The notes beneath the pieces are model-generated. The model ran no database searches and had not been told where the DNA came from. It saw only the letters and a list, made by a program, of their open reading frames with translations. Made by a program: the position numbers and the translations under genes. A DNA stretch of 64,000 nucleotides from Skeletonema tropicum (taxonomy: Eukaryota; Bacillariophyta; Thalassiosirophyceae; Thalassiosirales; Thalassiosiraceae), in assembly GCA_037178625.1 (NCBI GenBank), contig CM074140.1, positions 2,232,001 to 2,296,000 on the forward strand. Direction: 5' to 3'. The number at the start of each line of letters is the position of its first letter. Position 1 is the stretch's first letter. Below are positions 34,439-47,486 of this stretch, piece by piece.

Positions 34439-37400
34439 TTACTTCAGACCACTATAATTAAATTTAACTCCAAAGAATTCTTTATTACTGTCAAGCAATA
34501 GCCCCCTCCTAATTCTACTCTTACAGCGGTTCAGGTGATCCGCTGTTTCAAAGCAACCGCAGTTCGGACATTTATCGGAGGCATTTTTGTCATATCTAGT
34601 TATCATTTGACCAGTTCCACAATACCCGGAGCATTGTTTCGCATACCACAGATTGAACATCTTAGGCCTGCGGTCGAGAAGCAGGCGCAATGGTTCCCAA
34701 GCAACAGAGTCGAATATATCAGGGTGTAGGAGTTGTTCATCGGCATAGAACTGTCGTGCTTTCACCTTCCCTACGTGATACCGTAGGTCCTTTGCTAAGT
34801 CTGCAGTCTGTTTGATTCCATCGATGATAACAACCGCTGCTTCTAGCGGTAAGCTCAGAGTGACCGGGAGAGAGGAGAAATTTTCAATTGCTCTCTTTAT
34901 GGCTGCTTTTGCCCTGAAATCGCAGTCTACGTTCAGTCTAGCTTCCAGAGCCAGGCAAGCATAGCCCAAGCTGTCGTCCTGGTGTGCTTTCACATGAGAC
35001 AGCTTGTGCGCAAGAGCCGAGACACTTTGGATTTTCCGCAGGACCCGGAGAATGTCGTTGTTCTTCGCCGATCCTGGGACACGATCGTATTTTCTGGAAA
35101 ACGTGAGAATAGTTCCTTTGTTGTCACAAAAGATGTTTGCATTGGACAATGGCACTCCATAGTGTTCCTCTATTGTCAGTAGGATAAGGTGGATAGCCAA
35201 CATCCCTAGCTGTTCTCCTCGATAGCTATTTGCCCATTTAGAGTGCTCCGTGAATTCTCCTTTAAGCCACTGTTGAGACTCTGCGCAGTAAAAAACCCAA
35301 GCCGCACCGCAGATCTCTGGCGCCAACTTTTTCATGTATGACCCGTCTGTACAACAGAACAATGAGCCTCGTTGAATAGCTTCCACAATCCACGAGGGAT
35401 CCTATGAGAAGCTGATACTATCCCACATCCATTCCCCCCCTTTACTGCGGAGACGCTCAAGAAATGTAGTAGGGGCTACGACTTCTGGCTGGCTGGCCAG
35501 TGGCGGTCCTTGTGCTAGCAGTTTGATGGAACCATCTTCGTATTCCAGAATCGTCGTTGGTACCACTGAAGAAGCGGGCTCATCCAGCACTCGGACTGGC
35601 TGCATGATCGACACTCTGTCATTCGATTCCACGTCGTGAGCGTATTCATAAATCGTATCATCCGAATGTATCTCCACTGTCCGTGTGTCCGTGTTGAGGA
35701 AGTGACGCCAGATCCGTTTAGATGGGTTGATCCAATCTCCAAGTGGCTCCTTAAGAAACAACGATTTGCTATCAGTCAAACGTTGCAGGGATCTCTTCCA
35801 CAATTTCCAATCTGCTTCCGTCGGATATTCCGTGCCAAATTCCAGTGTTGACCGCTGTTTACCAAGGCGCCCTTCAGGTGAGTCCTTCCAATGCCCGTCA
35901 AGCAGATATTGCTCTAGATATCGTCCATTTGGCGTAGTCACGTCAGAGAGGAACATTGCCTCCTGAGCTTTCCTCACTCTATTGACTCGCTGTAGCTCCG
36001 TCCCTCGTAGACCCAGTTCAACCATGCAGTCCATAATAGCCCTATCCTTGCTCCTCGGGATGGGGATGTCATCATATTGCAGATCCAGCACGATTCCCAG
36101 TTCGTCTATCTTCTCCCATAGGGCTTTCGCCCATGCGTTGGTTGATAAATGACCCCAAACTTCAAAGTCATAGTTGAAGGGACAGTCCGGTACCCCTATT
36201 TCCACTTGAAGGTGTTCCATAACTGCTCTTAAAGTGATCCCTAGGGCTGAAGTTGTTCCATAGTGTTGCAAGAATGAAGATAAAGTAGCAGCCGCAGTTT
36301 CCACCGTCAAGTCGTAGAGACCGATTCCACCAAACGTGGCCGGCAGGTATCTCCATTCCTTGGTAATTGATCGGTTGACACCTAGGTTGCTTAACATATA
36401 GAAATCTGCTGACATCAATCCTTTTTTGAGCTCAGGGATTGACGCCGAACAGGCCCCCAGACCGTACCTGAGTCCAGACCATAGCTGATTGGTGTAGCTC
36501 ATCCACACCGAACGAGTTGGTATTTGCCCGCTCTTAATCTGAGCCGTCCACGTTGTCATTTTTTCTCTCATCTGCTCGAAGTGCTGGTCTGGTTTCCCAT
36601 CCGGTCTAGCGTAGAGACCTAAGTTGTTGTCAGCTTTATTCGATGGCAACCTATCTATTTGCGCAGAGCCCCCGTCAGTAGTGGGGACGTGGAAAATCAA
36701 GTCATCCAGTTCACTCATGTCAACCTCTTCGCCGTCTGAGGGCATCGCTTTTTGATCCGTGTAACACCAGCCGCCCTTTCCATCGGGTGTTTGATCGTGT
36801 ATTGTAACTCCACATTTGTCTGGTTTCAAAGCGCCACCCGTTTCCCCCAAGGCACCTGCCCAATCCGAGATTGACTCTTGCCCTCTAGCACTTGTCGAGA
36901 TAATGTCATCGTCAGCTCTAAGACCTTCCCACAAATTGGTATCATCCACATACAGAATTCCCACCTGATTAATCTTTTTATGTGAGATTGGACACTTCAC
37001 TTCCACTCCATGCCCATTAGTTTTATGGGTATTAATCATGACCGTGCTGATCTGTTGCCATGTCGGTGGAGCTGCACCGTTCCCTTGAGCGAGACCGTGT
37101 TTCCCGTCCTCTTTCCCACCAAAATATGAAGAAGATTGGCCAAAACCAGTTCTTAGGAAAAACTCCATATTATGCAAGGGGCGGAGCATCGACAGTGCCG
37201 CACATTTGGGCACTTTAAACGCCTGTAGAGTGAGGCTGGCTATAGGAAGAGCAACCCGGTCGTAGCACTGGGCCGCATCAACCTGTGCCACCAGGAGGGG
37301 TCTTTTGGTGATTCGGGCATTGTCGTACATCAATACTTGTTGCAGGATTGCATCCTCTGCCGTGCGTCCCTTCCCACTGTAGATCTCCTCCGGGACCATC

Positions 37401-37993
37401 CCCTTTGCTCGGGCGAGGTCCAGCATGCGATGTCCAAAAATCAACTTATTACAGAAATTGAAGTCAGCCTCAAGCAAGAGAATAGCTCTCAATTTATTCA
37501 CCAACGCCACACCTGCAATCTTCTCGAGCATTACCGACAGACCCCGAGCCCAACGTTCTGGGCCGGTTCCTGTTTGGATCATAAGAGAGAACTTCTTTGC
37601 TAGCAACCTGGACAGGTCGTCATCGAAAGCTATCGACTTATAGTGACCAAAATGCAGTCCCGATATCGAGGATGACGTTCTTTCTTTCACTTTCCTCCAG
37701 TAATATTGGTAGTCCTCCTGTGAAACGACAACGGAAATCTCACCATCGCCAATCTTTTTCCAGATGGCTGCTATTTCGTCCAGTATCAGTATTGTGCGTT
37801 GATCTGTGTCTGGGGGAGGGGCGAAGGATCCTTCAAGTATTTCTACCGCTGCATTCGTGTCGGCGTAGACTCCCAGGAGGTCGAATAGTACCCCTTGGCA
37901 AACTGGGGCAGAAGTAGCCCTTCCAAACCTTGTGCGGAGTAACTTATCTTCTCTAGCCGTCCAATGACGGCGAGAAGTGGCGTTTTGGAAAGC
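34439..37993 (-). pseudogene. Reverse transcriptase-RNase H relic, unit C (in-frame TAG only)
   Basis: The RT frame is continuous here from the upstream TGA (37994-37996) to TAG at 35402-35404. It holds the SGLHFGHYKS segment, motif A (AQVDAAQCYD), motif B (LAQGNGAAPP) and motif C (YVDD). Five sense codons and then the RNase H domain follow in the same frame after the TAG, ending with the CPNC...HLNRC zinc cluster. One nonsense codon therefore separates RT from RNase H, as in unit B. About 100 codons upstream of the RT core are open but lack an ATG. Either the element is 5'-truncated, usual for non-LTR copies, or a 5' exon is missing. Confidence 0.85.
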
Positions 37994-37996
37994 TCA

Positions 37997-39023
37997 TGTC
38001 ATGTGTAGGTACCCCTCGAGTGAGCGTTGGATTTAAAAGGAGAAAACTTTTGAGATTGCGTGCTTGATCGAGTAACAATCTTTCATTTCCAAGGAAAGAG
38101 TCGTCATAATTTTACACAACCAAGTACCATTCCTCTCGCTCGACAGGTTCTCTTCATTGGACTTTGTTATCACACTGTGGTGGTGGACGTAAACTTCAAG
38201 AAATATCCTCGACATCGACAGCCGGCAGGCTTGTCATGGAGGGGCCTAGATATCTAATCTGATTAACTTTGTATTTATTTATTTATTAGAACGAGTCAAG
38301 ATCGAGGCTATATATGGATCAAACATGCTTTGCGGCTGAACTAGAAACTCCTGGACAAGATAGATCTGGCGGATAGACTAGCTCAAGAGAGGAGATGATT
38401 TGGAGTAACACGCGAGTTATACCCCCCACTGTCTCTTTCTACGCTGCTTGCACGACAAGATAAAACTCAAGGCCCAAGACAAAGGAACTCCTCTCCAGTC
38501 ATGCATGCTCATGATTTGCGTATCTCTTGACTTTGAACCCCTATTCACTCCTGCCCCAGTACGATGAGTTGATCTTTTCGCTGGTTTTGCCGACGATTTA
38601 CTTCTTCTCGACTCATATCCGACCCTATGGTACTCACTGTTTTTCGTACGAATAGGCACACTCACTGTTCCACTCTTATCTTCGTAGGATCATGATCATG
38701 ACGCAGCTGAATCATCTTTCTCTTGTGGCACAGTACCAAGGGTATATTGAAAAGTTCACATTCTTGGAGAGGTAATTCTTCGATGGCAACATGATCATCA
38801 AACATCAGTGAATGGATTTGAGCATTGGTATTCTCTTCAAACGAGTCATTAATGGTTTGGGATTCGAGAGTCGTACTCTAGCAGTAGGGCCTTGTTGCCA
38901 TTGTTGCGGGTCGGTGGTGGCCGGTCGGTGGGAGGGCAGGCTGGGAGGTGCCCTGCTCGAGTCTGGGAAGGTCATTATTATTTGAGGGTTTCCCCGGCGC
39001 TGTAGAGGAACCCATTCTTCGTT
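37997..39023. other. Intergenic stretch, unit C
   Basis: Counterpart of 14091-15117; no gene seen. Confidence 0.6.
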
Positions 39024-39436
39024 CGTGAAAAGATTTTTCATAATCATTCACTGCTCTGACGACTGTCCATTATATACACAAGGAACCCTTCTGTTCGTGA
39101 AAAGATTTTTCATAATCATTCACGGCGCTACGTCAGAGCATTCTGATCTCTCCCTATGTAGTTTTTGTCTTCATGACAAAAATGAATATCTATTGAATTC
39201 TAAATAAGTCATATAAGTTGCAAAGTCGGGTCTGGTCATTTTTGACAGTTCAAGTGACCTTTCATTTTCGTGAAAAGATTTTTCATAATCATTCACGCGC
39301 TCTGTCTTTGTGACACAAAAAGAATGCCGTATTTGATTCTCAAAAAAGTCATTGAAGTTTATCCAAGAATGCAATTGCAAACTCGGGTCTGGTCATTTTT
39401 GACAGTTCAAGTGACCTATATGATTCACGAGCTATG
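39024..39436. repeat. 157-bp satellite, unit C (one incomplete unit)
   Basis: The palindromic motif is present at about 39024, 39096 and 39269. Where unit B has the next motif, unit C has a 25-bp deletion (CCTAT joined to ATGATTCACG) that removes the left half of the palindrome. Confidence 0.85.
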
Positions 39437-39925
39437 TCCGAGCATTCAGGTTCTTTCCCTAAGTACCGTCTATACCTTAGATCGTGTCCGTGTACATAAC
39501 CCCACTATTGCAGTCCGGACATGTTCACCCCCCTGCGTGGATGCACGGACACATTCTAGAATCCGGACACTTTCAAGCGTTTCTTAGTAAACGTCTAACT
39601 GTTAGACCCAAAAGAACAAATCTGCCATTTAGCCAAATGGCGGTAACCAAGTGCGCCATTTAGCCAAATGGCAGAAATGACACAACCAAAAGACCAAATC
39701 GGACAAAATCCATCAAATCGGATACATTTTTGGCTTAAATGCTATGCCACCACCACCAATAGACCAAATGCCCCGTAGCTCGGGCCTTGGGTATTTTATC
39801 TGCCTCCTCCGTGGGCACATCTGAAAAAGATAGAGAAGCCCTCTCACAGCCACTAATTTAGAATACAATGTTTGTGCTCTTTATTCCGTATCACGCACAA
39901 CACAACTCTTCATAAATCCTCTTAC

Positions 39926-42900
39926 ATGATGGAGAAGATCCCGTCAGACACCAAGTTGGCTGCAGCGGAGACAGCGGCAGCTCCTGACCCTCTTTTGCCT
40001 GCACTGCCTCATTTGCCTGCACTGCCCGCCACAGCATCGTCTGATACCGTTTTGACAGGAGATGGAACAGTACGTTCCAACAGCTCGAAAAGTAATGTTT
40101 TGTCCGAACCAGCTATGATGGCAGCGAAAAAGAAATTCTATGAGCTACTCGAAGTCGGGTTAAGTGAAAAGAAGAGGCGGACGGAAATGGTTACAGAACA
40201 AGAATATGATGATATTTGTACAGTGTTGCAGGGATGGGTGGTTGGAGTGCGGCATTCACCATTGCACACTAAATGGAATCAAAACTACACCCTATCGGAC
40301 AACACGACACGCTCGACAGCACTCCGATGGACGAAAAATAACAAAAACCTAAGAGTTGCAACAAAGGAACAAATATTTGCAATCATTATGAATACTCATA
40401 TTGAGTCAGGTCATGGGATAGATTCACGAAGGATCCATCAACTCATTTCAAAGACTTGGTATGGCATCACAAGAGAAGATGTTGAATTGGCCGTGGGTTT
40501 ATGTCCCATTTGCATTGCATCTCAAACTAGGAAGATTACCGCCAAACAAAAGCCCCTAAAAATGATATTATCAGTAACTGTAGGGAAGCGAGCGCAGATG
40601 GATTTGATCGACATGACATCACAGCAGGACCCAGGCGGCTACTGTTGGATCCTTCGCCTAGTTGACCACCATAGCGGGTTTGGAGCAACGAAGCCTTTGA
40701 AATCAAAGACATCAAAGGAATGTGCGATTGCTATTATTGAGATCCTCTCCTTCTTCCCAGACTTTGACATTCTCCAATCTGACAACGGCGGAGAGTTTCT
40801 TGGAGAGACGGTGAAGTATGTAAACGAGTAAGTCACTTGCTACAATGAAATTATATTTGTTTCGCCTTGACTTCATCAACTCATTTAGTCTTTCCTCTTT
40901 GCAGACATTTTCAAGAGACGCACATCGTGAGAGGTAGGAGCAGGCATCCGCAGTCGCAAGGTAAAATCGAGCGTGGTAATGCTCCATTCAAGACATCACT
41001 GCAAAGTTGGATGCAGGAGACTGGAAGTACATGTTGGGCCGAAACAGGAATATACATCGTACAGCGCCGCATCAACAAACGCTGCTCCCGGTCTAAAGGC
41101 GGTTACTCTCCATATGAAGTGTTCTATGGAAAGAAGAAGGGCAACTGTCCAGCAGATATTTTGGGCAAGGATGTGTTGGAGCAGTGCCTTACTGAAGATG
41201 GTCTTCAGGCTGCTCTCGATTTTGTGAACGAGGAACACGCAATGGAAGATAAGTTATCTCCTAACTTTAATGACAGAATTCTAGCAGTAATCCAGGAAGC
41301 AGATGCCTCTGCGATGGCAAGAGAAGGATATGCGGGGGAGGAGGAGTCAATGAAGCCTGCCGCTGTGGAAGCATGTGCAATGATGGCAGTAGGAGGCACA
41401 GAAGCAGAGGGCCCGATGAAGTTGGAAGCCAAAGCTGTGGATGCTGTTGCAATGGCAGGAGAAGTACTGGAGACTGTTGCTGTCAGAACGAGCAATGAAG
41501 GAGATGAAGAGCCGGTTATCCTTGACCTTCTACCAGCTACAAAAGAGGAATCCACCAATGTCAAAAGTTCAGAGGATAAGCACATCACCTCAACTCCAAC
41601 AAAAGCTTCAATCCATCACGAAAGTGACACGCCCGAGAGAGGTGTAATCAGGGCAGCAGTTGCTGCAGCACAAAGAAAGCAAGCTATTGCTGTCAACAAG
41701 AAACGCAGATGTAGTACATATGTTGAGGAACTCCGAGTAGGAGATGTGTGCACAATCCAAGTGGAAGGCAACACGAGGGCTGCCACAGATCACCCAAATC
41801 TCCCTGTAATGATAACAAAGTGCAAGCAACCAAAGAGCAACAGCGGTATAAGGAGTTACCAAGTTGCTTCTCGAGACGGACATTTGAAGGGCTGGTATCC
41901 AAGAGAGAATCTTGACTTTATGCCAAATTGGAATGCGGATATTGCTGGAATTGATATCGACAGGAACGGATTCAGGAGTGCTCTAACTATTGCCACGGCA
42001 AGTGCACTGTATAACAAAAGTGGAGGAGCTACGACTTGTAAGTGTAAAAGTGATTGTGCCAAAAGTAGTCGATGTAAGTGCAAGCAGGTTGGAAACTATT
42101 GCACCTCAAAATGCCATGGTGGAAGAGGCAGAAATGAGAAATGTACAAATTGCAAGCCTGCGGCCGCAGATGTGCCCAACAACCCACATTCTTCTGCTTC
42201 GTTCGTTAACGCTCTGGATGTGGAGTTATGTCAGCCTACATCTGACTCACGGCAGGGACCGTGTGCTGGTCAAAAGAAGCGCAGTCAAGAGGAGACTACG
42301 ACGGTTGATGTTGACATCTACAGCTGTAGCGATGGCAACTATAGTTGCGCATCATCAAATACAAAGGAGAAGATACAATCTGCAAAGCGCAGACGAAAGA
42401 AGTGCACTTTGGAGGAGGAGACAATGATTGAAGTGCGTGGCGGTAATCCTGGCGAATACGAAGACAAAGTTTTTGCTGACACTCACGCACCGACTCCAGA
42501 CAATGAGAAGAAGCCTGCTGCTAAGCAGGTTCTGGACAACAAGTCAGCAGTCGGCGAAGTGGTGAATCTAGCAGCGAAGCAAAGCAGTAAAGAGAAAGAA
42601 GCAGTGAAAGAGACACAACACACTGCAGCCAAGTGTGACAGCTGGGGCGAGCCATACCCCTACCAAGAACTCCGGGCAGGTTGCGTCCTGAAATATTATC
42701 ACCCCATCGCTGTGGCTGGCACTCCAAGTGCACTTAGGGTGGCAACAGTAATTGAACTCAAACCATCTAGTTATGATGCTGAAGAGTTCACCTTGGTCAT
42801 GGATAATATGGATATCCTGGAGTCTTCCCATCCAGCTCAAATCGTCAAACATGTTGTCAATGGAGAATTGGTTGATTGCGAGCAGAGTGGATTTAGAGAG

Positions 42901-43983
42901 ATCAACGATTATGAAATTATTCAATCAAGGATTGGGTCTATTCGTGACGTGATCCAGAAGAGCGCTTCTTCATTTCGTACGATATTGAATGCAAATGTGA
43001 ATAGGAATGCGCCAGAGGGTATGCCCGTGGATATTTTGAATCCTCGAGCAGAGGATGGTGCAGTTGATGGTTGTGCACTGACGGACACTGCAAAGGAATT
43101 GAATATGGATGAAGACAAGGACAAAGACAAGGAGGAGGCATTTTCGAACGAAGTGGCAATGCGTAGGCTTAGAAGAGCATCTGTGATGGCTGCCAACATG
43201 CTAAAGAATGACTTGACTCCTTTACAGCAAAATTTGGTTGATACCGCAATCTATGGGCCAGGACATCTATATGATGTACTTGCAAGCAGTGACCGTGATA
43301 AAGTGCACAGAGAATCAATGCAGACACTGGAGCCAAAGGTGTGGATTAATGATGAGATTGTGAATTATTTCCTCAAAGTTTGTCTTGCAAGTAGGGACAA
43401 AAACATGCATGATGGCAATACCAACCACAGGAGATCCCACTTCTTCAATTCGTTCTTCGTGCAAAATTTGTTCGATGAGAAGAATGGCAATGCCAATGAG
43501 AAAGGCAAGTACAAGTACTCAAATGTCAAGAGATGGCACAAGCATGCGCCGGGGAAGAATATCTTTAAACTCGAACGTATCTTCTTTCCAATCAATATCA
43601 ATAACTCGCATTGGGCGCTCGTTGTAGCATTTATGGACGAGAAAAGAATCCAGTATTATGATTCTTTGAAGTGGAACGGAACGAAATACTTGGAGGGAAT
43701 TCTTGAGTACTTGCAGGATGATTACAGAAGACAATTCAGATCAGACATGGACATATCGGAATGGCGTCTTGTGCTTTGCACAGAAGACACACCGCATCAA
43801 CAGGCGTACAATAACAAATATGTATGGGACTGTGGGGTGTTTGTTTGCTTATTTGCTGACTTCATTGCAATGGATTGTGCTCCAATTTTCGATTATGATG
43901 AGGCCTCAATTAACAAGTGCAGGGAGCGAATTGCACTTTCAATCATGGATAATTGTGCTATTGACCACCATCTCATTGGGTAA
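39926..43983 (+). CDS. Integrase-CXC-Ulp1 protease fusion transposase, unit C
   Basis: Exons 39926-40827 and 40905-43983, 1326 residues, with all integrase and protease catalytic residues as in unit B. The only amino-acid difference noticed is Asn to Tyr three residues before the protease Cys (NKNVWDC versus NKYVWDC). With both copies open, loss of coding function is not evident, although the element's right terminus is damaged in this unit. Confidence 0.88.
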
Positions 43984-44281
43984 TCAGAAGTAGTCAAGTT
44001 GCAACGCATAGTACTGTGAGTTTGTGTGGGATGCTACAGTAATAATGTTTGCAGCGCATACTAGTGGGTTTGCCGTGCACCGAGAAACAAGACTGAAAGA
44101 GAGTGTTTGCAGGGCGTAGTACTGTGGGTGTTACATGATTAGTAGTCTGACAACTTGCTCTGCCAAAAAATTTAAATTTTAAATGGCTTCTTTTTTTTCG
44201 GGAAAGAAACAAGACTAAGAGAGCTGAGTGCTCTGTTGAGCTGTTGTGAAATGTTCTTACTAGATAGAATAAACAAAAGCA

Positions 44282-45952
44282 ATGGGCAAAGCTTCAAAGA
44301 GAAGAAGGCGAACCGATCGGAGTTCCAAGGTGGAACAACAAAAACTGATACGTCTTGTGGAAGAATGGGATCTTCAGACTGGAATAAGTTTACGTCAATA
44401 TTGCAAGAATAATGGCATTCCACATGCTACTCTTTATCCTTATTGCCGTCGAGACAGTAAAAGGAGGCCGCTTCCAACCAATGGAGAAGCCAAACCAAAT
44501 CATCGGGTGCTCATTCCTGATGATGACTTACATGCATTCGTAAAAGAAACGATGTTCAAGGACAAATCATTCAAGATTCAAAAGTTGAAGAAAGATTTCA
44601 AGTTGAAGCGAAGACAGGCAGACAACCAATACTACAACCGAGTAAAGCCGCTTCTTCCCTTGCCAGAAAGTTATATTGGTCGCAAAGTTGCAAAGTACTT
44701 CGTATTATCAGATAAAATTTTCTGTGGTTACGTAATCTCATACGATGAGCACGAGGAATGGTGGTCTGTCAGATACGATGATGGTGACTGCGAAGAAATG
44801 GATATTGGCGAGCTTGAACTTGCGATGAACTTGTACCTTGCCCTCAGTTATTCCAATTCATTCTCCAACAGTGCGAACGGACAGTATCTCGTCTATCATT
44901 TACGCGATTGCAGTAGATTCTGCAACGGTAGGGATCCAAATTCTGATTTAGGTGTAGGTCAAAAGGCTGGTCATCCCTTGAGAAATCATCAGCCAGCATC
45001 AGTAAAGGATGCCAACCGAGGCGTGACGGATGGGCTATACTTTGCAGTTGCAGTGATAAATGTGGCAATTTCTGTCACACCGCATGACAACGATTTGATC
45101 ATAGTCCATAAGGGATTGGATCGACTTTCCCACGGTTCTGGATTTGTATCGACCAAGGCAGATTCTGATACTACGATTCGTATGAATGGTGTTGATGTGA
45201 TTGATGTCTCAGAGGACATGGCAAGATTTGGCATGGGTAGAAGGGATGATGGAGTCTTTGTCTTTAGAAGTGGTACAACCGAGGCTGGTATGGTCTCAAT
45301 GACGAGCGATGCCGTAAAGCAAGCATTCCTTCACTTTTTGGTGTGTGACGAACGATGTAAGGGATACTTGAGCGCCGATGCTGGCCGTGATGTTGGCAGT
45401 AACGTCTATCGTTATGACTTGTTGTTCAATCAAGCTCAAGGTAGCTGTGACCAATATTCAGATGCTGATGGTAATGTTGTTTTGGATGGTAGCAGGAATC
45501 CATTGCGTGTCCCCTTTTTGAAGAAAACAACGGAGATACTTCGATTTATGACCGACGAGGTCAAGGAGGAATTGACCTCTGTCTTGACAGGTATGGATCG
45601 TTTAACGGAGCAGGTGTACCCAGATGCATTTCCAGATGTAAGGCGGCGTGACTTGGTTCGTGATTACTTTGTTAGAGATTATCTGGGGAATGATAATAAT
45701 ATCACGCTGAACTGGGAGTATGTCGGATTCATAGCAAGACGAGTGACAGATAATGATCGACTTGCTATGCATCTTGATACCAAGAATGATTGGAGGAGTG
45801 GTTACAATTACTGCACAACATATTCATACGTCATTGACGGATATAGAGTCACCATCATAGCATGTTGCAAGCAAGACTTTGGAAGTCTCATGGAGCGTCT
45901 TGATAAAGTTGAGGTGGTGGGTGGTCAATTCCGGCCTCCAAATGATGCTTAG
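44282..45952 (+). CDS. HTH/Tudor-like accessory protein of the inner transposon, unit C
   Basis: 556 residues, same architecture as the unit B copy: HTH-like N-terminus, Tudor-like module near 133-180 and an unknown C-terminal region. It differs by IPHA in place of IPHG in the HTH-like part. Confidence 0.75.
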   Translation: MGKASKRRRRTDRSSKVEQQKLIRLVEEWDLQTGISLRQYCKNNGIPHATLYPYCRRDSKRRPLPTNGEAKPNHRVLIPDDDLHAFVKETMFKDKSFKIQKLKKDFKLKRRQADNQYYNRVKPLLPLPESYIGRKVAKYFVLSDKIFCGYVISYDEHEEWWSVRYDDGDCEEMDIGELELAMNLYLALSYSNSFSNSANGQYLVYHLRDCSRFCNGRDPNSDLGVGQKAGHPLRNHQPASVKDANRGVTDGLYFAVAVINVAISVTPHDNDLIIVHKGLDRLSHGSGFVSTKADSDTTIRMNGVDVIDVSEDMARFGMGRRDDGVFVFRSGTTEAGMVSMTSDAVKQAFLHFLVCDERCKGYLSADAGRDVGSNVYRYDLLFNQAQGSCDQYSDADGNVVLDGSRNPLRVPFLKKTTEILRFMTDEVKEELTSVLTGMDRLTEQVYPDAFPDVRRRDLVRDYFVRDYLGNDNNITLNWEYVGFIARRVTDNDRLAMHLDTKNDWRSGYNYCTTYSYVIDGYRVTIIACCKQDFGSLMERLDKVEVVGGQFRPPNDA

Positions 45953-46000
45953 GAGGAGGAGAAATAGAGATGGTTATTAATCATGCATTTTAGTTAGCCG

Positions 46001-46516
46001 TGTTGGGTGGACCATTCTACTTGGTATTGATAGTATGTAAGCACATTGCCACTGCTCCGACGAACTGTGTTGATGGAACTGGGTGCCACGAAGCTTTTAG
46101 CCGCACCAGTGCGGTTCAATTTGGACTGGCAAGCATCAGCAGCATACAACCACCATTTCGTATCTAACGCTGTTGGTATGGCAATAAAACGTGTTTAGTG
46201 CCCCATTGCACTTGGTGGTGATTGTATAGAAGCATAATGCTACTGCTCATGCGCATTTTATTGATAGAAGTGATGTTGCAACCTTGTTGGCCCCGGTGTG
46301 GTCGAGTTTGGGCTTGCTTCAAGCACTACATTGGTCGCCATTCTGTGTCTAACGCTGTCAGTATGGCAAGGAGCCGCATTTAGTGGCCCATTATACATCA
46401 TGATGATAGTATAGAAGTATCTCAGTACTGCTCAGATGAAATGCAACGATAAAAGTGATGCCACGAACCATATGAGCACGAATTCTGGGTAATTTGTTGT
46501 ATTCCATTTAGCGTTA
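46001..46516. repeat. Degenerate ~188-bp tandem repeats in inner transposon, unit C
   Basis: Three diverged copies as in unit B at 22125-22640. No gene is seen from here to the inverted repeat near 47205. Confidence 0.7.
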
Positions 46517-47378
46517 TAGCTATAACATGTAATGGGACGATTATCCTCATGTAGATCCAATACCAATAAAGGCGATCATCCTTATTGACTAATACCATCG
46601 AGCGATGCATCCACTATATGTTTGTTTGTTGCATAATGAAATTCTTGGCATCCGTAATGTGCCATGATGATGCTGTATCTGTAGTGTATCTGTGCTGATT
46701 GTATGTTTCACATTCTTACATGATAATAGATTCTTATCATCCCACTTCATTACAACCGCCAAGCCTAACACCCGCTGCCAATTGCTCATATACGGCGGAA
46801 ATGATTGAGTTCATTGCTGCATGTGCATATTCATTCCAATATTGTAATTCTCATGAATGTTTTGCCGAAGCAGTCACGACATTGTTGGTAATCAGTTGTA
46901 CACAATTCGTCAGTGCGTGCTCAATCAATGATAACGCTGAAAACACTGCTCCATAGCGCAGTATCAAAAGTACCATTCACTAAATTATCGGCGAAGTTTA
47001 TCCACCGTAGTCGCTGTGGTGATAATCAAAGTAGTGCAGTATTTACCATCGTGTGATAGATATTGATTTTTTGAGAACGCTGCGCGGATGCATGATGCAC
47101 GTCTCCATAAAAGTGATAGGATTGAGGAAAACCTATGAATGACGCTGACGGAGATAGATGATGCCCGATCTTGGGGCTTGTCATCGCGTTAAGGCGAAAT
47201 GTTCCGAGTAGGGGGCAATCGGTCTATTGGTAGTGATAGGCATCGCAATTAGGCCAAATGTATCCGTTTCGTATCCATTTTAGTGGATTGGTCTATTGGC
47301 ACTGTCAGTTCTGCCATTTGGCTAAATGGCAGATTTGGTCTTTTGGGTCTACATAACAACAAATGTACTTAAATTAAT

Positions 47379-47486
47379 CTAATCCAACTGCGCATTGCCT
47401 TCGTCCTCGTCGTCAATGATGCCAAATGCACTATCTATCATTTCAAAGTCGTCTTCGTTCCCATTTTCCACATCTTCAAGATGGTG
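47379..47486 (-). pseudogene. Acidic C-terminal coding remnant in the outer element, unit C
   Basis: Counterpart of 23502-23609; the same acidic tail with a stop codon just upstream in frame. Confidence 0.28.

Larger units (their letters stand above)
39596..47357. mobile_element. Ginger1-like inner transposon, unit C (element 39600-47353, TSD TAAC)
   Basis: Starts TGTTAGACCC after TAAC (39596-39599). Its right end reads GGGTCTACA before TAAC (47354-47357), one A shorter than in unit B, so the terminal inverted repeat is damaged by a 1-bp deletion. Both genes remain open. The left inverted repeat has a small T-run change (ACATTTTTGG versus ACATTTGG). Confidence 0.85.
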
